This document shows positions 52,317 through 61,847 of a stretch of DNA of 64,000 nt, piece after piece. Source of the stretch: Pseudovibrio sp. JCM 19062. GTDB taxonomy: Bacteria > Pseudomonadota > Alphaproteobacteria > Rhizobiales > Stappiaceae. The stretch spans positions 1 through 64,000 of the forward strand of contig BAXV01000010.1 of NCBI GenBank assembly GCA_001310715.1, given 5' to 3'. The notes below the pieces were generated by a model. That model worked only from the letters and a program-made list of their open reading frames with translations, did no database searches and had not been told where the DNA came from. Position numbers and translations under genes: made by a program. Positions within the stretch are counted from its first letter, which is position 1. The number at the start of each line of letters is the position of its first letter.

Positions 52317-52696
52317 TTAGTTTGGTTGAGCTACAACCCACTCATTCATGACACCATCCCCGGAGATATCTCCAGGAGCTGTATCGAGACGGTATGTGTA
52401 GACGGGTTTACCCTGATAGGCCCATTGCTGCGTCCCATCACTGCGCGTTGCAAGGTATAATCACCTTGAGCCGTTGCACCTTCGTCAGCGTGAAGTGGAG
52501 GCCACAAGAAAGCACAGAGATGATCACAATTTGACACTCCATCAGTGTCATCGGAATAGAAATACAGGGTATTGCCACTGCCATCTACCAATGTTTGCCC
52601 TTTGCTGGTTTCGCCCACTTGAGGTGCGTCTGCTGCCAGAGCATAAGCACCAGAGCTGATGACGAGAGCGGCTGCAAGCGTTAGGGATTTAAGCAT
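52317..52696 (-). CDS. COG4315-type secreted protein
   Basis: About 126 codons. Signal peptide MLKSLTLAAALVISSGAYALAA. The mature part has the repeat pattern of this family, LVDGSGNTLYFYSDDTDGVSNC and LCAFLWPPLHADEGA, and in the shifted frame after about 52440 DGTQQWAYQGKPVYTY and PGDISGDGVMNEW. Predicted periplasmic or surface lipoprotein-like; function unknown. Divergent from the MATE gene. Confidence 0.8.
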
Positions 52697-53173
52697 CAGA
52701 TATTTCCTTGTAATAAGGTGATTTGATCACTTTTAAACTTCTGAACCTATTACCCCTGCCAATAGTAAGGGGCGATATTCTGGCATCTTACCGGCTTTTT
52801 CACGTTTAAAACTCAAATCAAGCTAGATACTAACCCCACAACTAAGTTGTCAGATAAATTAATTCGAAAATCCCCCCGCAACAATTAACACCTGACAACA
52901 TATATACTTTTAAAACTATTTTATATAATGCAGAAACACTCATGAACCACCCCACATCATAAACCTATTCTTATTGAAGTGTGACTTTACTTAGATCTCC
53001 TGCGCGGAAATCAAATCCCACGTTTCGCAGAGAGGCCATCACTGATCGCGACTTACCGTAATGCAGTATGGACAAATAAAGAACAAACAAATATGAGCGA
53101 AGGAAACACTGTTTATTCAATCCCTTTTGAGTCGCTTGCTTACCATGCGATCGTGCGTTTTAAGGTTTCCCGC
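52697..53173. promoter_or_regulatory. AT-rich divergent gap, COG4315 / MATE
   Basis: About 477 strongly AT-rich bases between outward-facing genes. Promoters for both are expected; a small ACCCCT...AGGGG hairpin lies near 52751-52772. No named operator. An open frame from 53093 joins the MATE gene but has no ribosome site. Confidence 0.4.
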
Positions 53174-54504
53174 GTGTCTACAAATTTCAAGGTAACGAAC
53201 CGCTCTTTTCTTGCGCTCGCTGTTCCGATGACATTGGCCTACATCTCCACTCCCTTGCTGGGCTTGGTGGATACGGCTGTGATCGGGCAGTTACATGATG
53301 CTGCACTTTTGGGCGGTCTGGCTGTTGGTACCATTCTGTTTGATGTGATTGGTGCATTCTTCTACTTTTTGCGTGCAGGAACGACAGGCCTTGCTGCCCA
53401 ATCCCTTGGTGCAAACGATGGGCCGGAGCTGCGGGCTGTGCTGGCGCGTGCGCTGTTGCTGGGCATCATTGGCGGGGTCGTTGTCATCTTCCTGCAATGG
53501 CCTATTGTGCAGTTTGGTCTTCCAATTATCGGCGGGACAGAGGCTGTTCAGGAAGCGGCGGCCACCTATTTTGCGATCCGTGCATTCTCCGCGCCGTTTG
53601 TTTTGGCCAACTATTCTATTTTGGGCTGGTATCTGGGCCTGAGCAAGGCTGGTATCGGACTGCTCATCCAGACCTTCCTGAATGTCACCAATATGGTGCT
53701 CTCAGTTATTTTCGTGTTGGTCTTTGACTGGGGCATTCCCGCGTTGCCATTGCTACCTTCATTGCAGAAGCGCTGACATTCGGCCTTGGCCTCTACCTGA
53801 TCAAGCGGGAGCTGAACGGTGCGCCGTTGCCTACCTTCTCGCAGATCATCGTTTGGGAAAAGCTGAAGCCCATGCTGGCGCTGAACCGGGACATCATGAT
53901 CCGCTCCATGGTGATGTTGTTTGCGTTTGGCTTCTTCACCTCGCGCAGTGCGGCGCAGGGGGAAGTGGTGCTTGCGGCCAACGCTGTGCTTGAAAAATTC
54001 ATTATGGTTGCAGCGTTCTTTCTGGATGGAACGGCATCAGCTGCTGAACAGGTGGTTGGGCAAGCAATTGGGGCCAAGCAACGCGCTGCATTTCGCAAGG
54101 CCCTGCGCCTTTCTGTGGGCTGGGGGTTTGGGCTTTCCTTTGGTGCGGCGATTGTGCTGTGGCTGGCTGGCGGGGCTGTGATTGACCTGCTGACCACCCA
54201 TACAGAGGTGCGCGAGACCGCTCAGGCCTATTTGTTCTGGGCCGTTCTAACGCCCATCATCGGCACACTTGCTTTCCAGATGGATGGGGTCTTTATCGGG
54301 GCGACGTGGTCACGGGATATGCGGAACTCGGTGGTGATCTCCACCATCCTCTTCCTTGCAAGCTACTACCTGCTTTACCCAATCTATGGAAACCACGGCT
54401 TGTGGTTCTCGCTGCTGGTGTTCTTTGGAGCGCGCGGGCTAAGCTTAAGCTTCATGTGCTATATTCGGGAGCGTCAATACTTTGATGCACTTCAGAAGGC
54501 TTAG
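53174..54504 (+). CDS. MATE-family efflux transporter (DinF-like)
   Basis: About 444 codons and 12 helices. Segments TNRSFLALAVPMTLAYISTPLLG and GLVDTAVIGQLHDAALLGGLAVG start the first half; GEVVLAANAVLEKFIMVAAFFLDGTASAAE with VVGQAIGAKQRAAF is the matching element of the second half. Exports cationic compounds by sodium or proton antiport. One frame break near 53745. GTG 53174 preceded by TAAGG is chosen over ATG 53093. Confidence 0.85.
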
Positions 54505-54581
54505 GGCACGGGCTTGACCGGCCTGAAGAAAGATTACCTTGCCCGGAGGGGGAATACCGGGCAAGGCAGATAGGTTCACTT

Positions 54582-55618
54582 CTAGGCGATGCTCACTGTG
54601 ACTTTGCCCATGTGCTGGGCTTTTTCCAGGTAGTCATATGCGGCTTCGATCTCGGACATCGCGAAGTCTTTCTCTACCAGTGGCTTGATCTGGTGTTTGG
54701 CGACAAACGCGGACAGGTTCTCAAAGTAGGTGCGTGAGCCAACCAGAACGCCTGCCAAGGATGCGTTCTTCAAGACCAGATCACTGATATTTTCCGGTGC
54801 ATGTGCCCAGCCTGTTAAGACACCCACCTGAGAGATCAGTCCATGGGGCGCAACTGCACGAAGGGAGCGTTCCAGTGTGTCCTTGCCACCCAGCTCCAGA
54901 ACCACGTCTGCACCGTGTCCGTCGGTCAGCTGGAACAGTTCTGCGTCCCAGTCAGGAACCTCTTTGTAGTTGATTGTGATGTCTGCGCCGAGCTGCTTTG
55001 CTTTTGCCAGCTTCTCATCTGAGGAGCTGATGATCGCGGCACGGGCTCCAAAGGCTTTTACAAGCTGAAGCGCGAAGATTGCGACGCCGCCTGTCCCTTG
55101 TATCAGGACAAGATCGTCCTGCTTCAAAGTGCGGTGCTGCTCAAACAGAGCGTGCCATGCGGTTACGCCAGCGCAAGGCAGTGTGGCCGCTTCCTGATAG
55201 CTTAGGTGGTCGGGGATACGAACCAGCGTATCCTCATGGAAATTGGCTTGCTCTCTAAGGATGCCGGCGTATTGAGCGGAGCTGAGGCAGAGCCGAGCAT
55301 ATGCGGTACAAATGGTCCTTCGAGCCACTGTTGAAAGAAGGTTGGCATGACGCGGTCGCCAACGGACCATTTGGTTACCTTGTCGCCAACGGCGATCACC
55401 TCACCTGCACCATCGGAGAGTGCAACAAGGTCCGCCGGCATTTCTCCGTACTGGCCTTTGCGGATCATCTGATCGCGCGCATTCAGGCTTGCGGCGTGAA
55501 GGCGAACCTGAACCTCGAGTGGTCCTGGGACTTCAACAGGAAAGGTGTGGGAGCTCAAGGTGGCACCGTTTACAACAACACCCTGAATTTCTTTGTGTAA
55601 TGTGATGGGGTCAGTCAT
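54582..55618 (-). CDS. Medium-chain dehydrogenase, quinone oxidoreductase type
   Basis: About 345 codons. The GroES-like N-terminus has LHAASLNARDQMIRKGQYG and DGAGEVIAVGDKV; the Rossmann part is LIQGTGGVAIFALQLVKAFGARAAIISSS. No structural-zinc cysteine cluster is seen, so an NADPH:quinone or crotonyl-type reductase is more likely than an alcohol dehydrogenase. Frame breaks near 55310. A 15-base motif 33 bases before its start recurs before wrbA. Confidence 0.83.
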
Positions 55619-55650
55619 CTAAATATCTCTTATATGTATTGGCGTTAAAT

Positions 55651-55665
55651 TGTCTACAAAAGTAT
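55651..55665 (+). promoter_or_regulatory. Shared motif, copy 1 (before oxidoreductase gene)
   Basis: TGTCTACAAAAGTAT, 33 bases upstream of the oxidoreductase start. It matches 12 of 15 positions of TGTTTACATAGGTAT at 56398 before wrbA, in the same orientation toward its gene. Confidence 0.6.
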
Positions 55666-55672
55666 GCGTATG

Positions 55673-55738
55673 CTTTGTTGCCTGCGCGACCTCATAAACG
55701 GTAGGTTGTGTTCAGATCACATCACGCAGGCAACAAAG
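55673..55738. repeat. 14-base inverted repeat between wrbA and oxidoreductase gene
   Basis: CTTTGTTGCCTGCG (55673-55686) and its exact complement CGCAGGCAACAAAG (55725-55738), separated by 38 bases. No T run follows on either strand. Confidence 0.7.
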
Positions 55739-55774
55739 TCATATTGGGAATTATCGAGCGGTTTTGGGAGCTGC

Positions 55775-56376
55775 TTAGGCCTTGGCAAGTTTCTTTGCAA
55801 TTCCAGCTACGTGCCGTCCCTGATCGCGGGCAAGCTTCAACTCATCTTCAGTTGGCTGGCGTGAGCCATCCGGACCGGCAATGGTGCTGGCACCGTAAGG
55901 TGAACCACCGCGAACCTCAGAGATTTTGCTCAGTTCCGGGCTGGAGTAAGGCAAGCCAGCAATCACCATGCCGTGGTGTGCCAGTGTTGACCAGAAGCTG
56001 GTGATGGTTGTTTCATTGCCGCCACGGTACCGGTAGAGGTGAACACAGACCCAACCTTGCCAATGAGCTGACCGTTGAACCACAGGCCACCGGTCTGATC
56101 GAGAAAGTTGCGCATCTGCGCTGCCATATTGCCGAAACGGGTGGGCGTTCCAAAGATGATAGCATCGTAGTTAGCCAGCTCGCCGGGCTCTGCAATTGGT
56201 GCTTTCTGATCAACCTTGAAATGGCTGTTCTTAGCTACTTCCTCGGGAACAAGTTCAGGAACGCGTTTGACAACAACTTCCGTTCCTTCAACGTCCTGAG
56301 CGCCCTCGCGGATGGCGTCTGCCATGGTTTCGATGTGGCCGTAGCTGGAGTAATATAAGACAAGAACCTTGGTCAT
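55775..56376 (-). CDS. wrbA: NAD(P)H:quinone oxidoreductase WrbA
   Basis: About 200 codons, flavodoxin-like. FMN loop [14 protein letters not shown], then [30 protein letters not shown] and [25 protein letters not shown], and the C-terminal [23 protein letters not shown]. Two-electron reduction of quinones protects against redox stress. AAGGA lies six bases before ATG 56376, preferred to 56382. Frame break near 56020. Downstream of a motif shared with the next oxidoreductase gene. Confidence 0.93.
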
Positions 56377-56397
56377 GACCATTCCTTTGTGTTGTTA

Positions 56398-56412
56398 TGT
56401 TTACATAGGTAT
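56398..56412 (+). promoter_or_regulatory. Shared motif, copy 2 (before wrbA)
   Basis: TGTTTACATAGGTAT, 21 bases upstream of the wrbA ATG. It includes the near-palindrome TATGTTTACATA (56396-56407). Counterpart of the site at 55651. Confidence 0.6.
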
Positions 56413-56702
56413 AGCAATGCTGCGCATGAACAATTCTTCACTTGGTGGACTGTCTGTTTAATAGATATTGACAATAACAAGAGGCAGATTTTGGCAGGTG
56501 GGTGCAGTGTGAGCAGGGCTTCAGTTTAAAGTTTTAACAGGCCGCCCTTTGCCGCCGGTTTTTACCGGTAAACAGGCTAATTTGTTGCATCAGCGCGTAA
56601 TTTTGACGGCGCAGCAAGTGCTGCAGATTTTCTCGCGAGCACTACAAAAAAAGGCCGGGCCTTTTGATCAGACCCAGCTTTTTGCAAAAATTTTGATCGT
56701 GC
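56413..56702. other. Gap between wrbA and pyrD
   Basis: 290 bases with the 3' flank of pyrD and the wrbA promoter. It contains a 12-base palindrome TTTACCGGTAAA (56561-56572) and a pyrD terminator at 56646-56665. No gene seen. Confidence 0.5.
56646..56665 (-). terminator. Short terminator after pyrD
   Basis: Minus strand AAAAGG-CCCGG-CCTTTT followed by further T. Small loop but a full T run. Confidence 0.65.
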
Positions 56703-57806
56703 CTAGAGATCGAGCGATTTGTCCGCCCAGAGGTCGTTGTCGATACCAACCAACTCTTGCAGGTTGGCGACATTACGCGCAGCCACCAGACGGGACAGGT
56801 GTTGATTGATCTTTTTCACCAACGCTTGCCCTCATAGACCATACCAGAGTAGAGCTGGATCTGATTTGCGCCCGCAAAGATTTTTGCTGCGGCCTTTTCT
56901 GGGGTGTCCACTCCGCCCACTCCAAAGAGCGGTAGTTCCGGCCCGACGGCTCGTCTGGCTTTGGCCAGTGCTATGGTGGAACGCTCGAACAACGGCGCAC
57001 CTGACAAGCCGCCCGCTTCTTTGGCTTGCACCTTGTCTTTCAACGTGGACGGGCGGGTGATTGTGGTGTTGGAGACGATCATGCCATCGACCTTTTGGGT
57101 CATGACTTCCTCGGCAATCTCCTTGAGCGCATCCTCGGAGACGTCCGGTGCGATCTTGAGCATGACTGGCACCTTACGGCCCAGACGATCTTCTTGCGCG
57201 TTGCGAGCGTCGATAATGGCGGCGAGCAGGTGAGCAAGCGCGTCCCGCTCCTGCAAGTCTCTTAAACCGGTGTATTGGGAGAAGAGATATTGGCCGTCAG
57301 GTAGTCTGCCAGTTCCGCAAACCTGTTTACGCCCAGCACGTAGTCGGCAACACGGTCTTCAGAGAGCTTGTTTGCGCCGATGTTAATGCCCAGAACGCCC
57401 GGGGTGCGCCCGACTTTGCGGATGCGGTCGTAAACCACATCGTGGCCATCATTGTTGAAGCCATAGCGGTTGATCACGGCGCGGTCGGCACTGAGGCGGA
57501 AGTTCCTCGGTTTTGGATTGCCTTCCTGCGGCAGAGGCGTCACCGTTCCAACCTCGACATGGCCGAAGCCGAGTTTCATCAAAGGGGCGATTGCTTCGGC
57601 GTTTTTGTCAAAGCCAGCTGCCATGCCCACCGGTTTTTGAAAGTCAGGTCGCCCCATCTGTATTCCAGCGCCTTATCCTCGATCTGGCCGAAGGACGGGG
57701 CCAGACCCGTGGAGAGCATTTTGATAGTTGCGTTGTGCGAGGTCTCTGGGTCCAGACAATGCAGTGCCCGGATACCGACTTTGTTGATCAGGTTTTCAAT
57801 CGACAT
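56703..57806 (-). CDS. pyrD: Dihydroorotate dehydrogenase (quinone), class 2
   Basis: About 367 codons, membrane-associated flavoenzyme of pyrimidine synthesis. [32 protein letters not shown] and [10 protein letters not shown] are signatures; [11 protein letters not shown] (catalytic Ser), [19 protein letters not shown] and [31 protein letters not shown] complete the barrel. Three frame breaks (about 57640, 57260, 56818). The ATG follows the DUF952 stop directly (TAAATG), so the two are translated together. Confidence 0.95.
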
Positions 57807-58148
57807 TTATAGCTCCGGAAACTCGTGATTGCCTTCGCCGTCCAGTGGAAGCGGTTTTACCCATTTGGCCTTGGAGACAGGAAACTTGCCATACAGATGC
57901 GGGAAGAGTGTTCCGCCGCGCGAGGCTTCCCATTTCATTTGCTCTTCAGGGAAGTCTTCGCTTTCAACAGCAATGAGCAGCAAATCGGTTTGTCCCGCGA
58001 AATACAGCGCTGCCGTTTCTTTTACAGTTTCCGCGCTGGAGAAATGGATGTAACCATCGGTCAGATCGATCGGCGCACCCGCGAAAAAACCGGCGGCTTC
58101 AGCTTCCTGCCAAAGCGCCTTGGGGGCGATCTTGAATATAAGGGACAT
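57807..58148 (-). CDS. DUF952 family protein
   Basis: 113 residues. MSLIFKIAPKALWQEAEAAG, DGYIHFSSAETVKETAALYFAGQTDLLLIAV and GGTLFPHLYGKFPVSKAKWV are the full DUF952 pattern. It is often encoded just upstream of pyrD in alphaproteobacteria, as here, with adjacent stop and start. Function unknown. AAAGG ribosome site upstream; frame intact. Confidence 0.92.
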   Translation of the reverse strand: MSLIFKIAPKALWQEAEAAGFFAGAPIDLTDGYIHFSSAETVKETAALYFAGQTDLLLIAVESEDFPEEQMKWEASRGGTLFPHLYGKFPVSKAKWVKPLPLDGEGNHEFPEL

Positions 58149-58355
58149 TGGATTTGCCTTTCAGGAGAGACGTCTACTCAACTGAAGTCATGCTCTTACA
58201 TCGACAAATCAGGGACTGGCAACCCCCAATTGCGACAAATGCTTGCCATAGGAATTTATTCACGACATACAGGATTTTATTGAAGCATTGAGAACTGCTG
58301 ATTTGGAGGGGGTCTGTGCCTGTTTCAGCATTCTCTTTTCACCGCAGGAGGACCT

Positions 58356-59000
58356 ATGTTGGATCATGAGCACCTTTGGACCGCGCTGGACAGGTTGGCG
58401 GCGCGACATCAGCTGACGCCATCGGGGCTGGCGCGCAGAGCTGGTCTTGACCCGACCTCCTTCAACCCGTCAAAGCGGTTTGCCTCTGACGGGCGTCCGC
58501 GTTGGCCGTCGACGGAGTCGCTTGCAAAGGTGCTGGAAGTCACGCAAATGACCTTCATGGATTTTGCTTCTCTGCTACAAGAAAAGCCGGAAGGTTTCAC
58601 GACACACTTCAGGTCGTTCCCAGCTTATCTTTGCACCAGTGACGAGTTAAGCGAGGTAGATTTGGCGGATATCTCTGAATTTAAGCTGGACAAATTCTGC
58701 GATAGCTTCATTTTTCCCAGTTCTCAGAGCGATAAATTCTTCGCGCTTGAAGTTTCGAGTAATAGTTTTGAACCATACTACAGGGAAGGACAAATTATAA
58801 TCGTCTCTCCCGAGACTTCTTTACGGCGTAATGACCATGTTTTGATTGCGACTACAACCGGAGATATTCATTGCGGCGCTTTGCAGCGGCAAACAAACGA
58901 GCGCATTGAGTTTCGACGGGACGCCCCTGAAGACAAACCACGGGTGTTTCAAGTTGCAGATCTGGTCTGGACGGCAAGGGTGTCATGGGTGAGCCAATAA
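58356..59000 (+). CDS. S24/HTH regulator lacking the catalytic lysine
   Basis: 214 residues. N-terminal helix-turn-helix LTPSGLARRAGLDPTSFNPSKR, then an S24 LexA/CI-like domain: EVSSNSFEPYYREGQIIIVS holds the expected serine. The usual lysine (A-K-x-L before RQT) is replaced by Gly in IHCGALQRQTNERIEF. This suggests loss of self-cleavage. AGGAGG before the ATG; frame intact. Followed closely by an SNase-like gene on the same strand. Confidence 0.82.
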   Translation: MLDHEHLWTALDRLAARHQLTPSGLARRAGLDPTSFNPSKRFASDGRPRWPSTESLAKVLEVTQMTFMDFASLLQEKPEGFTTHFRSFPAYLCTSDELSEVDLADISEFKLDKFCDSFIFPSSQSDKFFALEVSSNSFEPYYREGQIIIVSPETSLRRNDHVLIATTTGDIHCGALQRQTNERIEFRRDAPEDKPRVFQVADLVWTARVSWVSQ

Positions 59001-59015
59001 TCAAGCAGGGCACCT

Positions 59016-59900
59016 ATGCGGATTACAAAGACCAAGTGTATTCTTATTGGAGCATCACTTCTGGGTGTGGGGTTCTTCGCACTTATCCAATACAATTCTG
59101 AAACCGCGCCGCGCGGGAATGCCCGCACACTCTATCGCCCTTCCTCATTTCCCATTGAGCATCGATCATCGGATGAAGAGCGGAAGCGGAAGCTAGCGGC
59201 TTTGGAAGCGGCGCAATCAGGCATTCCCCAAACGCCCCCCAAACATCCTGAAACACTGCGCAATGTAGGCGGCATGCGTACGCCCCCTCCTCCGGTCACC
59301 GCACCGCTTGAGCGTATTGCCTATGTGAAGGAACTGCGCAGGTCCAACCAGCCTTTGCCAAAGGAACTGATCCTTTTCCGTGCTGTGGCGGTTGATGGTG
59401 CAACCTTACGTGATAAAACCAAGCAGATTTCTCTCAATCACATCCGGCCTGTGCCACTGCGCGCAACTTGCGTCAGTGAAGATGGTGAAAGGTGGCAGTG
59501 CGGCGTTCGAGCAAGAACAGCTTTACGTGCTTTCATTCGACAAAAACGTGTCACCTGCTCCGATCTAAAAGCTGTGCAAGATGATAAACTTACTGCACTT
59601 GTAGTGTTGGCAAACATGATCTTGCCACTTGGCTCCTCAAGAATGGATGGGCAAAAGCGGGAAGCGATGCGCCTGATACATTGCAAAAAAATTGCGGAAC
59701 GAGCCCGACAATCAGAGAAAGGCATCTGGCGTTCGAAATTGGTGCACCTAAATAAGGATGAAACCGCGACGCTGGTGAATTCCTGGGAGGAGCTGGACGA
59801 TGACAGCACCTCGACCTCAACATTAATGATGGAGGGGGAGCCTGCCATTATCTGGCGTCCGAGAAATGGCTTAACTGCAGAAACCTCTGCGAGAAAATAA
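59016..59900 (+). CDS. SNase-like secreted or anchored protein
   Basis: 294 residues. Signal anchor MRITKTKCILIGASLLGVGF, proline-rich linker (NVGGMRTPPPPV), then a micrococcal-nuclease-like fold: LRATCVSEDGERWQCGVRARTALRAFI and AERARQSEKGIWR. The central R-x-x-R / D-x-Y-G-R element of active nucleases is not visible, so the domain may be catalytically dead. Predicted periplasmic. Sixteen bases after the S24 gene, probably one operon. Frame intact. Confidence 0.72.
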   Translation: MRITKTKCILIGASLLGVGFFALIQYNSETAPRGNARTLYRPSSFPIEHRSSDEERKRKLAALEAAQSGIPQTPPKHPETLRNVGGMRTPPPPVTAPLERIAYVKELRRSNQPLPKELILFRAVAVDGATLRDKTKQISLNHIRPVPLRATCVSEDGERWQCGVRARTALRAFIRQKRVTCSDLKAVQDDKLTALVVLANMILPLGSSRMDGQKREAMRLIHCKKIAERARQSEKGIWRSKLVHLNKDETATLVNSWEELDDDSTSTSTLMMEGEPAIIWRPRNGLTAETSARK

Positions 59901-59933
59901 ACCGTATTCAGGGCCTCAAGGAATAAAAATATA

Positions 59934-61099
59934 ATGTCAGGGTTTGGGACAACAGTTAAGCGTGAGGCCTGTTTTTTTGCAGGAGCTGCAACGACCGCCT
60001 TTTTTCTTTTTGGTGGGAGGGGGCTTATTGCAACCTTCAGCCGGTTTTTAGTGCAGATGCTCTGCTTTATCTGGCTTTTCGGCGTTATGTTGTGGTGCGC
60101 CTTTGGTGTGGTGCGTCATGCGGATTGTCTTGCGTCCATCCTTGGGGAACCGTACGGAACGCTGATCCTGACGCTCTCGGTAATTGGCATTGAGGTCTCA
60201 CTGATCGTTTCCATCATGCTGACAGGGGGCACCAACGAGCCACTGGCGCGCGATACCATGCTGGCGGTGCTTCATATCGTGCTGAACGGCATGGTGGGTA
60301 TCAGTTTGCTTCTGGGCGGCCTCAAATACGGGGAGCAGCCCTTTAACACTCAAGGGGCCCGTTCTTTCCTTTCGGTTCTTATTCCGCTCGTCACCATCTC
60401 CCTCATTCTCCCACGCTATACCACTTCAACCGCTGATCCTTCCCTTTCTACGGGACAGCAGATCTCTTTTGCGGTGATGATTAGTCTGCTTTATGGTATC
60501 TTCCTTGCCACCCAGACGATGCGGCACAGGTCGTTCTTCATTCAGCCAAAGCCCATTCAGGCGTGGCCCTGTCGTTCCTGATGGCGAAGGATGAAGCGGA
60601 TGAAGAACAGAATGCCCATGACGAGGATGACCACGATCTGGAGATCTTCTCGACCGGCTATCACGCCGCCTTCCTGATCCTGACCATGCTCCCGATTGTG
60701 CTGCTTTCCAAGAAATTCGCGGTGCTCGTGGACTATGGGATTTCAAGTTTCCACATGCCAGTGGCCGTCACCGGTGTCCTTGTCGCGCTTCTCGTTCTGA
60801 CGCCTGAGGGGCTGGGCAGCTTCCGTGCTGCGCTCTCAAACCGGTTGCAGCGTTCCGTCAACATCTGTCTGGGTTCGGCCCTTGCGACAATCGGGCTGAC
60901 AGTCCCGGCTGTTTTGATCGCAGCCGGGATCTTTGACATTCACATCGTGCTCGGTGTGAAGGATACGGATATGATCCTGCTCCTCCTGACACTGATTTTG
61001 AGCGTGATCACCTTTACAGGCACCCGAACGAACGCCTTACAGGGCGCCGTGCACCTGGTGTTGTTTATCTTCTACTTCATCCTTCTCTTCCAACCCTAG
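59934..61099 (+). CDS. Calcium/cation:proton antiporter (ChaA-like)
   Basis: About 388 codons, 11 helices in two inverted halves. The exchange motif GEPYGTLILTLSVIGIEVSLIVSIML carries the acidic residue; an acidic loop (DEADEEQNAHDEDDHDLEIF) separates the halves, and the second half has FHMPVAVTGVLVALLVLTPEGLGSFRAAL. Frame break near 60565. Likely Ca2+ or Na+/K+ efflux. Its last 63 bases overlap the SGNH gene on the other strand. Confidence 0.88.
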
Positions 61100-61813
61100 A
61101 AGTCCGCGCTCCATTAGTTCGGCAACAGAGTGGTTCACCCAAAGCTGGTTGCCGAGCGCTGTTGCGTGCATCCCATCTTCACAGAAGGCCGCCCTCGTGG
61201 CTTCAGCGATGGCAGAGGAAACGATCACGCCGCGCTCGTGGCAGAGCTGCGCACCAATGCGGTTGATCATCTGACGCCGCGGCTCAAGCACCCATGCCAG
61301 TCCATTGGTTAGTGCAGGAACATAGTCAAGTGCCATCAAATTGGGCCAGTAGATGCGCGCATTGGGATATTTGGTTCGCAGCGCATAAATCAGCTCTCCA
61401 AAATCCTTCTTCCATGCGAAACGGGAATGGAAGTTCTTTAGATCGTTCATGCCGATACTAATCAAGACATGCGTGTAGTCGGCCTGCGGAAGATTGGGAA
61501 CGACCACATCCCTGATTTGGGCCGCTGTAGCGGAGTTGTTGCCTGCTGCACGCCATTTAACCGGCTGACCGCTAACTTCGGCCAGCTTTCTTGCAAGTGT
61601 GTACGTCAGGCCATCGGTTGTGTGGTCAAGACCAATGGCTGCAACAGAAGAATCCCCAACCACGAGCATATTGATCAGCTCGCCCTGTCCGTCAATGGCG
61701 CCTGATACCGGACCGGGCGCCGGAGCAAGGCGAATAGATCTGGCACGGGCCCGCAAGCCCTCGACAATATAGACAGGCAAAAGTGCCCAAGTAAGCCAGC
61801 TAGGAAAAGACAT
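61037..61813 (-). CDS. SGNH/GDSL-type hydrolase
   Basis: About 258 residues. Nucleophile motif VVGDSSVAAIG, oxyanion residues in AAGNNSATAAQ and ISIGMNDLKNF, and catalytic D/H in CEDGMHATALGNQLW. An N-terminal hydrophobic stretch (LTWALLPVYIVEGL) may anchor it. ATG 61813 (MSFPSWLTW) is preferred to 61882, which lies inside lysK; GAGGGG is the only candidate ribosome site. Esterase or deacetylase of unknown substrate. Frame intact. Confidence 0.82.
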   Translation of the reverse strand: MSFPSWLTWALLPVYIVEGLRARARSIRLAPAPGPVSGAIDGQGELINMLVVGDSSVAAIGLDHTTDGLTYTLARKLAEVSGQPVKWRAAGNNSATAAQIRDVVVPNLPQADYTHVLISIGMNDLKNFHSRFAWKKDFGELIYALRTKYPNARIYWPNLMALDYVPALTNGLAWVLEPRRQMINRIGAQLCHERGVIVSSAIAEATRAAFCEDGMHATALGNQLWVNHSVAELMERGLLGLEEKDEVEDKQHQVHGAL

Positions 61814-61814
61814 G

Positions 61815-61841
61815 AAAAAAAGCCCCCTCGTTTGAGAGGCT
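61815..61841 (-). terminator. lysK terminator overlapping the SGNH ribosome site
   Basis: Minus strand AGCCTCTC...GAGGGGGCT followed by T7, directly before the SGNH ATG. The GAGGGG of the 3' arm is also the only ribosome-binding candidate for that gene. Confidence 0.65.
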
Positions 61842-61847
61842 AATTCA

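Noticed and set aside
56561..56572. TTTACCGGTAAA as wrbA operator
   Set aside because: Perfect palindrome but about 190 bases before the gene and closer to the pyrD 3' end; no second copy found.
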